Assembly: GCF_015594545.1 (NCBI RefSeq)
Contig: NZ_JADIIO010000001.1
Coordinates: 1,116,001 to 1,180,000 of the forward strand
Origin: Staphylococcus durrellii
GTDB taxonomy: Bacteria > Bacillota > Bacilli > Staphylococcales > Staphylococcaceae
Length of the DNA stretch: 64,000 bases
Reading direction: 5' to 3'
Positions 10,267-19,122 of this stretch are shown piece after piece. Made by a program: the position numbers and the translations under genes. The notes below the pieces were generated by a model. It did not search any database. It saw only the letters and a list, made by a program, of their open reading frames with translations, and was not told where the DNA came from. The stretch's first letter is position 1. Each line of letters opens with the position of its first letter.

Positions 10267-12897
10267 GTGAATAAATTAATTTTAATAGATGGTAACAGTT
10301 TAAGCTTTAGAGCATTTTATGCTTTACCGTTATTGCAAAACAAGGCTGGTATTCATACTAACGCAGTGTATGGTTTTGCAATGTTATTAGAAAAAATAAT
10401 TAAAGAAGAACAACCTACGAACTTTTTAGTAGCATTTGATGCGGGTAAAACAACTTTCCGACATAATACATATAGTGAATATAAAGGAGGTCGTCAAAAA
10501 ACGCCTCCAGAATTAAGTGAACAATTGCCTTATGTAAGACAGTTATTAGATGTATATGGTATTAAAAGATATGAATTAGAAAATTATGAAGCTGATGATA
10601 TCATCGGTACACTTAGTAACGAAGCGCATTCAGCTGGATTTGAAACAATAATTGTTACGGGTGACCGAGACTTAACCCAACTTGCTAACGATAATGTAAC
10701 GATATATTATACAAAAAAAGGTGTGACTGATGTAGATCATTATACACCTGAATTCATAGCGGAAAAATATAATGGTTTAACACCTAGTCAAATTGTTGAT
10801 ATGAAAGGTCTAATGGGCGATGCTTCAGATAATATCCCAGGCGTAGCCGGTGTTGGTGAAAAAACGGCCATTAAATTATTAAACGAATATAAAACAGTAG
10901 AAAATGTTTATGAAAATATTGACAATGTTTCTGGTAAAAAGTTAAAAGAAAAATTAGAAAACAGTAAAAATGATGCACTAATGAGTAAACAACTGGCAAC
11001 TATAAATTGTAAAAGTCCAATAGAAGTTTCATTAAAAGATACTGAAATGCCTTTAAAAAATGATGAAACTGAAAAAATAGAATTGTTTAAGAAACTAGAG
11101 TTTAAGCAATTATTAGATCAAATGAATATAGATGGTACTACCGAAAGTGAAGAAACAATTGATTTGACTGTGGAACAAGATTTTACAAATATCGATTTTG
11201 CTAATTTACAACAAGCAACGATTCATTTCGAATTAGAGGATACAAATTATTTAAAGGATCAAATTTTAAAATTTGGTCTTTTCGATGGAGCACATCACGT
11301 GGTAATTGATGCAAAAGATATTGAAAAAAATAGTGATTTAGTTCAATGGTTAGAAAGCAATAATACTAGGAAAGTCGTGTATGATGCTAAAAAAACTTAC
11401 GTTGTCGCCCATAGATTAAATATCGATATAAATGAAATTGTTTTCGATACAATGCTAGCTAGTTATATCATCGATCCATCAAGAACGATAGACGATGTTC
11501 ATTCTGTTGTGAGTTATTATGGGCAAACTTATGTAAAGACTAACATTAGCGTGTTCGGCAAGGGAAAGAAACGCCAAGTACCAGAAGATGATGTATTAAA
11601 TGATTATGTTGCAAGTATTTTACATGCTATATACAATGCATCGTCTAAAATGGAAGAACAATTAGAAGCATATAATCAAGTCGAACTATTACAAGACTTA
11701 GAACTTCCACTTGCTAAAATTTTAAGCAAAATGGAAGAAACAGGTATATATACTGAAGCTAGTGAATTGAAAGATATGGAAATCGAAATTCAAGACAAAC
11801 TAGACAAACTAATAGCAAACATTTATGATTCTGCGGGCGAAGAATTTAATATTAATTCGCCAAAACAATTGGGTGTCGTGCTATTTGAAACATTACAGTT
11901 ACCAGTCATTAAAAAAACTAAGACAGGTTATTCAACTGCAGTAGACGTGTTGGAGCAACTACAAGGTGAACATTCAATAATTGACTATATTTTAGAATAC
12001 CGTCAACTATCCAAGTTACAATCGACGTATGTTGAAGGTCTTCAAAAAGTAATTAGTGATGATAAAAGGATTCATTCAAGGTTTAATCAAACACTGGCTC
12101 AGACAGGGAGACTATCATCTATTGATCCAAATTTACAAAATATACCTGTGCGCCTTGAAGAAGGACGTAAAATAAGAAAGGCATTTAAATCTTCTGAAAA
12201 GGATACAGTCATATTTTCAGCTGACTATTCTCAAATCGAATTACGAGTGCTAGCGCACATCACACAAGATGAGAGTATGATACAGGCGTTCAAAGACAAT
12301 GAAGATATTCATACTGCAACAGCGGTTAAAGTGTTTGGTGTTAATGCAGATGAAGTTGATAGTCTAATGCGTAGACAAGCAAAAGCTGTAAATTTTGGTA
12401 TCGTTTATGGAATCAGTGATTATGGTTTAAGTCAAAATTTAGGTATTACCCGTAAACAAGCAAAACAATTTATTGACGATTATTTAGATAGTTTCCCAGG
12501 CGTAAAACAATATATGACTGATATTGTTAAAGATGCAAAAGCACAAGGATTTGTAGAAACGCTTATGCATAGACGGCGCTATATTCCAGACATTACTAGT
12601 CGTAACTTTAATTTACGTAGCTTTGCAGAACGAACTGCTATGAACACACCAATTCAAGGTAGTGCTGCAGATATTATTAAACTTGCGATGGTTAATTTTG
12701 ATAAGGCTGTTGAAAGTAAATCATTTAATGTGAAATTATTACTTCAAGTTCACGATGAATTAATATTTGAAGTACCAAAAGATGAAGTTCAAGATTTTAG
12801 TGAATTTATAGAAAATATAATGGATAACGCATTACCATTAGATGTACCGCTACTCGTTGAATGTAACTATGGCGATACATGGTACGATGCTAAATAG
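10267..12897 (+). CDS. polA: DNA polymerase I
   Basis: Fills gaps and removes RNA primers in replication and repair. Domains in order: 5'-3' exonuclease (about 1-290, with acidic residues in NYEADDIIGT and GLMGDASDNIPG); a degenerate 3'-5' exonuclease-like domain (about 310-465) lacking the DxE and YxxxD metal-binding residues of E. coli Pol I, as is usual in Bacillales; and the polymerase domain (about 480-876) with motif A DYSQIELR, motif B RRQAKAVNFGIVYG and motif C VHDELIFE. The start codon is GTG, supported by TGGAGG 10 bases upstream. It heads polA-mutM-coaE. Confidence 0.97.
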   Translation: MNKLILIDGNSLSFRAFYALPLLQNKAGIHTNAVYGFAMLLEKIIKEEQPTNFLVAFDAGKTTFRHNTYSEYKGGRQKTPPELSEQLPYVRQLLDVYGIKRYELENYEADDIIGTLSNEAHSAGFETIIVTGDRDLTQLANDNVTIYYTKKGVTDVDHYTPEFIAEKYNGLTPSQIVDMKGLMGDASDNIPGVAGVGEKTAIKLLNEYKTVENVYENIDNVSGKKLKEKLENSKNDALMSKQLATINCKSPIEVSLKDTEMPLKNDETEKIELFKKLEFKQLLDQMNIDGTTESEETIDLTVEQDFTNIDFANLQQATIHFELEDTNYLKDQILKFGLFDGAHHVVIDAKDIEKNSDLVQWLESNNTRKVVYDAKKTYVVAHRLNIDINEIVFDTMLASYIIDPSRTIDDVHSVVSYYGQTYVKTNISVFGKGKKRQVPEDDVLNDYVASILHAIYNASSKMEEQLEAYNQVELLQDLELPLAKILSKMEETGIYTEASELKDMEIEIQDKLDKLIANIYDSAGEEFNINSPKQLGVVLFETLQLPVIKKTKTGYSTAVDVLEQLQGEHSIIDYILEYRQLSKLQSTYVEGLQKVISDDKRIHSRFNQTLAQTGRLSSIDPNLQNIPVRLEEGRKIRKAFKSSEKDTVIFSADYSQIELRVLAHITQDESMIQAFKDNEDIHTATAVKVFGVNADEVDSLMRRQAKAVNFGIVYGISDYGLSQNLGITRKQAKQFIDDYLDSFPGVKQYMTDIVKDAKAQGFVETLMHRRRYIPDITSRNFNLRSFAERTAMNTPIQGSAADIIKLAMVNFDKAVESKSFNVKLLLQVHDELIFEVPKDEVQDFSEFIENIMDNALPLDVPLLVECNYGDTWYDAK

Positions 12898-12911
12898 AAA
12901 GTTGGATTATC

Positions 12912-13784
12912 ATGCCGGAATTACCAGAAGTTGAACATGTCAAAAGAGGCATTGAGCCATATGCCAAAGGTCAAAAAATAAGCTCTGTTATCTTTTCAGA
13001 TAAAGTGAAGGAAGGTAAAACAGACGGGCGTGAAACTATAATAAAAGGTATGTCATTAGATACTTTCAGAACATTTACTGAGAATTATGTTATCGAACAT
13101 ATAGAAAGACGTAGTAAATATATCGTCTTTTACTTATCTAATGGCCATGAAGAACGTATTTTAATTAGTCATTTAGGCATGGCAGGTGGATTTTTTATTG
13201 TTAAGGAACTAGACGATATCTCGGTCAAAAATTATCGTAACCATTGGCATGTGATTTTTAATTTAGATAACGATATGCTACTCGTTTATTCTGATATTAG
13301 GAGATTTGGAGAAATAAGAAACGTACCATCATTTGAAGCCTATCCTTCGTTTTTAGAAATAGCACCAGAGCCTTTTGATGATGAATCTTTAAACCATTAT
13401 TTGTCATGGTTTGAGCGTAAAAATTATTATAAAAAGCCAATCAAACAAATGATATTAGATCATAGAGTCATTGCAGGGTGTGGTAATATATATGCATGTG
13501 AAGCTTTATTTAGGGCAGGCATTCATCCGAATCGAACAACACAAAGTCTGAATAACCAAGAAAGAGAAATGTTATTTTATTATGTTCGAGAAGTTTTATC
13601 TGAAGGTATAAAATATGGTGGAACAAGTGTTTCTGATTATCGTCATGCCGATGGTAAGACGGGATCGATGCAACTGCATCTAAATGTATACAAACAAAAG
13701 ACATGTAAAGTATGTGGCGATGAGATTAAAACGCAAGTCATTGCAATGCGTAATAGTCATTATTGCCCTACATGTCAAAATTAA
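12912..13784 (+). CDS. mutM: formamidopyrimidine-DNA glycosylase
   Basis: Removes 8-oxoguanine and formamidopyrimidines and nicks the abasic site. The N-terminal PELPEVE supplies catalytic Pro2 and Glu3 after Met removal. The helix-two-turn-helix core and the C-terminal zinc finger CKVC...CPTC, with the Lys/Arg-rich finger between, are intact. It has 290 residues, and the start is fixed by the catalytic proline. It lies 14 bases after polA, a repair cluster conserved in Bacillales. Confidence 0.96.
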   Translation: MPELPEVEHVKRGIEPYAKGQKISSVIFSDKVKEGKTDGRETIIKGMSLDTFRTFTENYVIEHIERRSKYIVFYLSNGHEERILISHLGMAGGFFIVKELDDISVKNYRNHWHVIFNLDNDMLLVYSDIRRFGEIRNVPSFEAYPSFLEIAPEPFDDESLNHYLSWFERKNYYKKPIKQMILDHRVIAGCGNIYACEALFRAGIHPNRTTQSLNNQEREMLFYYVREVLSEGIKYGGTSVSDYRHADGKTGSMQLHLNVYKQKTCKVCGDEIKTQVIAMRNSHYCPTCQN

Positions 13785-13800
13785 AGGAAGAGTGAAAGTT

Positions 13801-14415
13801 ATGCCAAAAGTAATAGGTCTTACCGGTGGAATTGCTACCGGAAAATCTACAGTATCAGAAGTTTTATCTGTACACGGCTTTAAAATTGTAGATGCAGATG
13901 TGGCTTCTCGTAAAGCAGTCGAAAAAGGTAGTGAAGGCTTAGCAAAAGTTAAAGCTGTTTTTGGAGATGAAGCTATAGATGAAAATGGAGAAATGAATCG
14001 TGCATATGTAGGGGATGTCGTTTTTAACCAACCAGAAAAGCGTATGGAATTAAATCAAATTGTTCATCCAATCGTTCATGACATCATGGAAAAAGAAAAA
14101 AATGATTATTTGAATAAAGGGTATAATGTTATTATGGACATTCCGTTATTATTTGAAAATGAATTACAAGAAACTGTAGACGAAGTGTGGTTAGTTTATA
14201 CTTCGGAAAGTATACAAATTGATAGACTAATGGAACGTAATAACTTATCAATGGAAGATGCAAAAGCACGTGTATTGAGTCAAATTTCTATCGATAAAAA
14301 ACGGAGAATGGCGGATCATGTTATTGATAATAGAGATTCAAAGCTAGACTTAAAACAAAATTTAGAAAGTTTCTTAGTAGAGGAAGGCTATATCGACGGG
14401 TCTGAACACTTATAA
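13801..14415 (+). CDS. coaE: dephospho-CoA kinase
   Basis: Catalyses the last step of coenzyme A synthesis, phosphorylating dephospho-CoA with ATP. The P-loop [12 protein letters not shown] is at the extreme N terminus, and a CoA-binding LID/DXD-type segment ([11 protein letters not shown]) follows. The protein has 204 residues. The start chosen is ATG 13801 after GGAAGAG. The open frame extends upstream into mutM, but that part is mutM in another frame. Last gene of polA-mutM-coaE. Confidence 0.94.
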   Translation: MPKVIGLTGGIATGKSTVSEVLSVHGFKIVDADVASRKAVEKGSEGLAKVKAVFGDEAIDENGEMNRAYVGDVVFNQPEKRMELNQIVHPIVHDIMEKEKNDYLNKGYNVIMDIPLLFENELQETVDEVWLVYTSESIQIDRLMERNNLSMEDAKARVLSQISIDKKRRMADHVIDNRDSKLDLKQNLESFLVEEGYIDGSEHL

Positions 14416-14420
14416 TAAAT

Positions 14421-14463
14421 ATGCCATTAGGGTTTTGAAATATAAACGCTAGTGGTATTTTTT
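14421..14463 (+). terminator. intrinsic terminator of polA-mutM-coaE
   Basis: The stem ATGCCATTAG / CTAGTGGTAT, which includes G-U pairs, is followed by six T residues 5 bases after the coaE stop. Confidence 0.7.
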
Positions 14464-14472
14464 AGAATTTTT

Positions 14473-14488
14473 AAGCAAACGCTTTCAT
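14473..14488. promoter_or_regulatory. candidate cre site overlapping the gapB -35 region
   Basis: The sequence matches the CcpA consensus WTGNAANCGNWNNCWW at every fixed position except the T at position 2. It spans the -35 region of the gapB promoter, whose -10 box TATACT is at 14505-14510, a position suited to repression. Confidence 0.55.
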
Positions 14489-14510
14489 TTTCTTTTTAAT
14501 ATGTTATACT
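14483..14510 (+). promoter_or_regulatory. putative gapB promoter
   Basis: TTTCAT, a 16-base spacer and TATACT lie 42 bases before the gapB start; the -35 is weak and lies inside the cre-like site. Confidence 0.5.
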
Positions 14511-14551
14511 ATTTCCTATAAAGTATAACATAAATTTGAGAGGTGCTTTCG

Positions 14552-15577
14552 ATGACGACTAATATAGCAATTAATGGAATGGGTAGAATAGGAAGAATGG
14601 CTTTACGTATCGCACTTAAAAATGAAAATTTAAACGTAGTAGCAATTAATGCTAGTTATTCACCAGAAACTATAGCTCATTTAATTAAATATGATACTAC
14701 TCATGGTACATATGATTTGAAAGTTGAACATAATGAAAATGGCATTAAAGTAGAAGATCATGAAATTAAATTAGTATCTGATAGAAATCCTGAAAATCTA
14801 CCATGGGAATCACTAAATATTGATATAGTGATAGAAGCGACTGGTAAATTTAACCATGGAGATAAAGCGATTGGTCATATAAATTCAGGTGCTAAAAAAG
14901 TATTACTAACGGGGCCATCAAAAGGTGGCGACGTCCAAATGATAGTTAAAGGTGTTAATAATGAAAGTTTAGATATTAATAAGTATGACGTATTTAGTAA
15001 TGCTTCTTGTACTACAAACTGTATTGGACCAGTTGCCAAAGTATTAAATGACAGCTTTGGTATTGTCAATGGATTAATGACTACTGTACATTCAATTACA
15101 AATGATCAAAATAATATTGATAATCCACACAAAGATTTAAGACGTGCACGTTCATGTAACGAGAGCATTATCCCGACTTCTACTGGTGCCGCGAAAGCAT
15201 TAAAAGAAGTATTGCCGGAATTAGAAGGCAAATTACATGGTATGGCACTTAGAGTACCTACCAAAAATGTATCACTAGTAGATTTAGTCGTAGATTTAGA
15301 ACAAAATGTAACAGCTGAAGAGGTAAATAATGCATTTAGAGAAAATGATTTAGAAGGTGTTTTAGCCACTCAAGATGCACCGTTAGTTTCTGTAGACTTT
15401 AATACTAATCCACATTCAGCAATAATAGATACTCAAAGCACAATGGTTATGGGTGATAATAAGGTGAAAGTAATTGCTTGGTATGATAATGAATGGGGTT
15501 ATTCAAATCGTGTTGTTGAAGTAGCTGACCAAATAGGACAGTTATTAAATTCTGAAGCAGATGTACTAATTAGTTAA
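14552..15577 (+). CDS. gapB: glyceraldehyde-3-phosphate dehydrogenase, gluconeogenic type
   Basis: Interconverts 1,3-bisphosphoglycerate and glyceraldehyde 3-phosphate; GapB enzymes of Bacillales work mainly in the gluconeogenic direction, preferring NADP(H). The Rossmann motif NGMGRIGRMALR, the active-site SCTTNC with Cys153 and the C-terminal WYDNEWGYS are present. Length is 341 residues. The start is ATG 14552 after GAGAGGTG; a GTG at 14543 is part of that ribosome-binding site. The location after coaE and before nrdR is the typical gapB locus, which separates it from glycolytic gapA. A cre-like site lies over its promoter. Confidence 0.93.
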   Translation: MTTNIAINGMGRIGRMALRIALKNENLNVVAINASYSPETIAHLIKYDTTHGTYDLKVEHNENGIKVEDHEIKLVSDRNPENLPWESLNIDIVIEATGKFNHGDKAIGHINSGAKKVLLTGPSKGGDVQMIVKGVNNESLDINKYDVFSNASCTTNCIGPVAKVLNDSFGIVNGLMTTVHSITNDQNNIDNPHKDLRRARSCNESIIPTSTGAAKALKEVLPELEGKLHGMALRVPTKNVSLVDLVVDLEQNVTAEEVNNAFRENDLEGVLATQDAPLVSVDFNTNPHSAIIDTQSTMVMGDNKVKVIAWYDNEWGYSNRVVEVADQIGQLLNSEADVLIS

Positions 15578-15623
15578 TATGGCTTATATTACTAATTATA
15601 AAAAGGACTTAAAGATAATGATT

Positions 15624-15665
15624 ATACATAACACGCTACTGCAATTGCAGTAGCGTGTTATGTGT
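15624..15665. repeat. 36-bp perfect palindrome downstream of gapB
   Basis: Positions 15627-15662 form a perfect palindrome centred on CAATTG, with extra pairing outside. There is no clear T-tract on the plus strand. It could still terminate gapB as a hairpin, or be a protein-binding site. Confidence 0.6.
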
Positions 15666-16027
15666 TATGTTGAATTAATGATATTGTTCGCGTAAAATTG
15701 ACTAGAATTTGGCTCAAGTTTGTAGATATACTTATTCTAATTCTATCTGGCATTACTACTTTATGAAATTATGATATACATTTTAAGTAGATAACTTGAA
15801 GTTGTATTAAATGATAGTATACAAATTTAAATTGGAAGGCACTTTAGCGCAATAACTATAAAAATATAAATTCATAAGTGAATATATCCTAAAGGTAGAA
15901 ATATTTATGCCTAATTTTATTCGAAAAGAAAACATAATGATATACAGTTACCATTATCGACATTCTTTTGTCGTCTAGATATTTATAGTATAATTAATAC
16001 GAATCAACTGAAGAGGGTGATAGCACA
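15666..16027. other. non-coding region upstream of nrdR
   Basis: About 360 AT-rich bases without a supported gene. A TATAAT box at 15989-15994 probably belongs to the nrdR-dnaB-dnaI promoter; the -35 (TTTTGT, 17 bases upstream) is weak. Confidence 0.4.
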
Positions 16028-16498
16028 ATGAAATGTCCAAAATGTAATTCAACGCATTCACGTGTCGTAGATTCACGCCACGCTGATGAAGTTAACGCGA
16101 TTCGCCGTCGTAGAGAATGTGAAGTTTGTAATACTAGATTTACAACATTTGAACATATAGAGAAAAGACCACTTATCGTAGTGAAAAAGGATGGTACACG
16201 TGAACAATTTTTAAGTGAGAAGATTTTAAATGGTTTAGTTCGTTCATGTGAAAAGAGACCAGTTAGATATGAACAATTAGAAGAAATCACTAATAAAGTC
16301 GAATGGCGTCTTAGAGACGAAGGGCGTGCTGAAATCTCTTCTAGAGAAATTGGCGAGTATGTAATGAATTTATTAATGCATGTAGATCAGGTATCATACG
16401 TACGATTTGCATCAGTTTATAAAGAATTTAAAGATGTGGATCAACTATTACAATCAATGCAAGGCATTTTATCAGAAAATAAACGGAGTGATTCATAA
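16028..16498 (+). CDS. nrdR: transcriptional repressor NrdR
   Basis: Zinc-ribbon/ATP-cone repressor that senses nucleotides and controls ribonucleotide reductase genes elsewhere in the genome. The zinc ribbon cysteines are Cys3, Cys6, Cys31 and Cys34, and the basic segment IRRRRE lies between them. The ATP-cone domain covers about 49-139 ([11 protein letters not shown]). Length 156 residues is standard. The start is ATG after AGAGGGTG. The stop overlaps the dnaB start (TAATG), giving the conserved nrdR-dnaB-dnaI unit. Confidence 0.96.
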   Translation: MKCPKCNSTHSRVVDSRHADEVNAIRRRRECEVCNTRFTTFEHIEKRPLIVVKKDGTREQFLSEKILNGLVRSCEKRPVRYEQLEEITNKVEWRLRDEGRAEISSREIGEYVMNLLMHVDQVSYVRFASVYKEFKDVDQLLQSMQGILSENKRSDS

Positions 16499-17877
16499 TG
16501 GGTTTGCAATCTTCTGACTTTGGATTGAGACCTCAAGATAACTTTAAGGTTATCCGCGATTTTTCCATAAACGAACAACATCTAGATATATTAAATAGAC
16601 TTTTCACTCCTTTAATAGGTCCTAATGCTATGGGGCTTTATTACTATTTAGATCAATTTGTGATACAAGATTCTGAAATAGTAACAACACATTATGTGAT
16701 AATGAGTGAATTAAAAATAAATTTAAATGAATTTAGAAAACAAATGGATTTATTAGAGGCAATAGGTTTAGTTAAAAGTTATGTGCGTCATGATAGTAAC
16801 GATTCATCTTTTGTATACAAACTCATACAGCCACCATCGGCATACCAATTTTTTAGTGATCCAATGCTCTCAATATTTCTATTTAGTGAGGTGGATAAAG
16901 AACGTTATTATCAATTGAAAGCTTATTTTGAACAAAATAATCGTTTTAATGTAGAAAACTATCAAGAAATTACGCGTAAATACACTGACGTTTTCAAAGT
17001 ACCTAATAAAAAATTAAATGATGATGTTACTAGTATTAAACGTGAGAAAGCATATGAAGGATTGAATCTGGCTAAAGTAGATTTTGATTTTGAAACTTTA
17101 TATGATTTATTACAATCACATTTTATTAGTACTGAAATTATTAATGCAGATGCTAAGGCTTTAATTACGCAACTAGCTACTTTATATGGTTTAACACCTG
17201 AAGCGATGAAAAGCGTTATCTTAAAGTCAATAACAAGTGCACAGCAACTGTCATTTGAAGATATGCGCAAATACGCAAGAACTTATTACCTAATGGAACA
17301 CGAACAACACTTACCCTCATTACAACTAAAACAGCATAGTGCACCTAAATTTGACAATAATAATAAAAACAGTGCTGAAGAAGATCGATTGGAGCAGTTA
17401 AATCGCGTAAGTCCTATCGAAATGTTAACCTCTTGGAAAGGCTCAGATATTAGCTTAGATGAAAAGAAATTAGTAGAAGAGTTAGTAGAAAGGGAGCAAT
17501 TATCATTTGGTGTAATTAATATATTATTACAATTTGTGATGCTAAAAGAAGACATGCGATTACCGAAAAATTACACATTAAAAATTGCATCACATTGGAA
17601 ACGTAAAGGTTTAAAGACTGCACAAGAAGCAGAACCTTTCGCTAAAAAAATGAATGAAGAAGAGCAACAACAAAAGTCTCAACGCACCTATAAGCAACCA
17701 CGAGCAAATTTAGTATCAAAAGAAATGACGCCTAAATGGTTACTAGAAAGAGACGACAGTATTAACCAATCTCAAAAGGAATCTAATAATCAAACGATGA
17801 TAGATGATACAGAGCATGAAAAAGAACGTGCTGCTTTTTTAGAACATTTAAAAGAAAGATGGGGGGATGATGACTAA
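16498..17877 (+). CDS. dnaB: primosomal replication initiation protein DnaB (Gram-positive type)
   Basis: Firmicutes DnaB, not the E. coli helicase: it remodels origin DNA and, with DnaD and DnaI, loads the replicative helicase at oriC and at stalled forks, and is linked to membrane attachment of the origin. The 459-residue protein has DnaB/DnaD-type winged-helix and helical domains (about 1-300), a second DDBH2-type domain (about 310-395) and a charged tail. The start overlaps the nrdR stop and the stop overlaps the dnaI start, so all three are coupled. Confidence 0.92.
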   Translation: MGLQSSDFGLRPQDNFKVIRDFSINEQHLDILNRLFTPLIGPNAMGLYYYLDQFVIQDSEIVTTHYVIMSELKINLNEFRKQMDLLEAIGLVKSYVRHDSNDSSFVYKLIQPPSAYQFFSDPMLSIFLFSEVDKERYYQLKAYFEQNNRFNVENYQEITRKYTDVFKVPNKKLNDDVTSIKREKAYEGLNLAKVDFDFETLYDLLQSHFISTEIINADAKALITQLATLYGLTPEAMKSVILKSITSAQQLSFEDMRKYARTYYLMEHEQHLPSLQLKQHSAPKFDNNNKNSAEEDRLEQLNRVSPIEMLTSWKGSDISLDEKKLVEELVEREQLSFGVINILLQFVMLKEDMRLPKNYTLKIASHWKRKGLKTAQEAEPFAKKMNEEEQQQKSQRTYKQPRANLVSKEMTPKWLLERDDSINQSQKESNNQTMIDDTEHEKERAAFLEHLKERWGDDD

Positions 17878-18797
17878 TGAAAAGCTTTGAAAATATTATG
17901 GGAGAGTCAAATGACTTAACTAAACGTATAGCAAAAATCAAACAAGAAGTAGTTAGTGACAAAGATGTCAAAGCATTTTTGACAGAACATCAGTCTGAAC
18001 TAACTAACGCCATGATAGACGAAGATTTAAATGTGTTACAAGAATATAAAGATCAACAAAAGCATTATGATGGTCATCGTTTTGAGGATTGTCCGAACTT
18101 TGTCAAAGGGCATGTACCAGAACTTTATATTGAGCATAATCATATTAGAATCCGCTATTTACAATGTCCTTGTAAAATTAAGCACGATGAAGAAAAATAT
18201 AATGCTCATTTAATCACATCTCACCATATGCAACGCGATACTTTAAACGCCAAATTAAAAGATATCCATATGGATGGCAAAAGATTAGAAGCTGCGATGA
18301 AAGCTGATGAAATATGTAATGAAATAGCTAACAATAAGACAAGTGTTAAGGGGCTATACCTATACGGACAATTCGGTACAGGTAAATCGTTCATATTGGG
18401 TGCTATAGCGAATCAACTAAAAACTAAAAAAATCGCATCTACCATTATTTACTTACCAGAATTTATTCGTACACTTAAGAGTGGATTTAAGGACGGTAGT
18501 TTTGAATCTAAACTTGCTACTGTACGTGAAGCGAATATATTAATGTTAGATGATATAGGTGCAGAAGAAATCACGCCATGGGTTAGAGACGAAGTTATTG
18601 GTCCAATATTACATTATAGAATGGTCCAAGAGTTGCCGACATTCTTTAGTTCAAATTTGAGTTTTAAAGAACTCGAACATCATTTATCCGTCACGCGTGA
18701 CGGCACAGAAAAAACGAAAGCAGCTAGAATTTTAGAACGTATCAAAACATTAGCGACACCTTACTATTTAGAAGGTAAAAATTATCGCGATGTTTGA
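17877..18797 (+). CDS. dnaI: helicase loader DnaI
   Basis: AAA+ ATPase that delivers the replicative helicase to DNA together with DnaB and DnaD. The N-terminal part has a cysteine/histidine cluster (CPNF, CPCKIKH, HH) that in B. subtilis DnaI forms a zinc-binding helicase-interaction domain. Walker A GQFGTGKS is at 164-171 and Walker B ILMLDDIGAE follows. Length is 306 residues. It begins inside the dnaB stop (TAATG). The thrS promoter overlaps its last codons. Confidence 0.94.
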   Translation: MKSFENIMGESNDLTKRIAKIKQEVVSDKDVKAFLTEHQSELTNAMIDEDLNVLQEYKDQQKHYDGHRFEDCPNFVKGHVPELYIEHNHIRIRYLQCPCKIKHDEEKYNAHLITSHHMQRDTLNAKLKDIHMDGKRLEAAMKADEICNEIANNKTSVKGLYLYGQFGTGKSFILGAIANQLKTKKIASTIIYLPEFIRTLKSGFKDGSFESKLATVREANILMLDDIGAEEITPWVRDEVIGPILHYRMVQELPTFFSSNLSFKELEHHLSVTRDGTEKTKAARILERIKTLATPYYLEGKNYRDV

Positions 18798-18821
18798 AAA
18801 ATTTAATAAATATTGTATAAT
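18794..18821 (+). promoter_or_regulatory. putative promoter of the thrS leader
   Basis: TTGAAA, a 16-base spacer and TATAAT; the -35 overlaps the dnaI stop codon. Confidence 0.6.
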
Positions 18822-18851
18822 AAAATCAAATCTAAATTAAAGCGAAATAAA

Positions 18852-19080
18852 TTGAGGACACGATAAATTATTCACTGATATCCAGAAAGTCATTACTAGA
18901 TGAGAATATGACTATCACACTAACTTTATTACTCCCTCAAGTACAGTGTTTGTAATGAACACTCGGCTCAAGACCGTTATCTTAAGTAGAGTTTATATTA
19001 GACGATTAATATATCGTTTAATATTTTATTAGGGTGGTACCACGAAGACCTCGTCCCTTTTTGGGGACGGGGTCTTTTTA
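18852..19080 (+). promoter_or_regulatory. T-box leader of thrS, threonine specifier
   Basis: The canonical T-box sequence AGGGTGGTACCACG is at 19031-19044. It is followed by a terminator stem (19045-19057 with 19063-19076) and a T run, and it can pair in the alternative antiterminator. The stem I base is TTGAGG (18852-18857) with CCTCAA (18935-18940). The triplet just inside that helix is ACT (18931-18933), a threonine codon, and would be the specifier read by uncharged tRNA-Thr. The specifier position is my inference from the matching layout in the valS leader. Confidence 0.93.
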
Positions 19081-19122
19081 TTTCGTTTTATTCAGAGCAA
19101 GATTTAATAGGAGGGTTTAACT

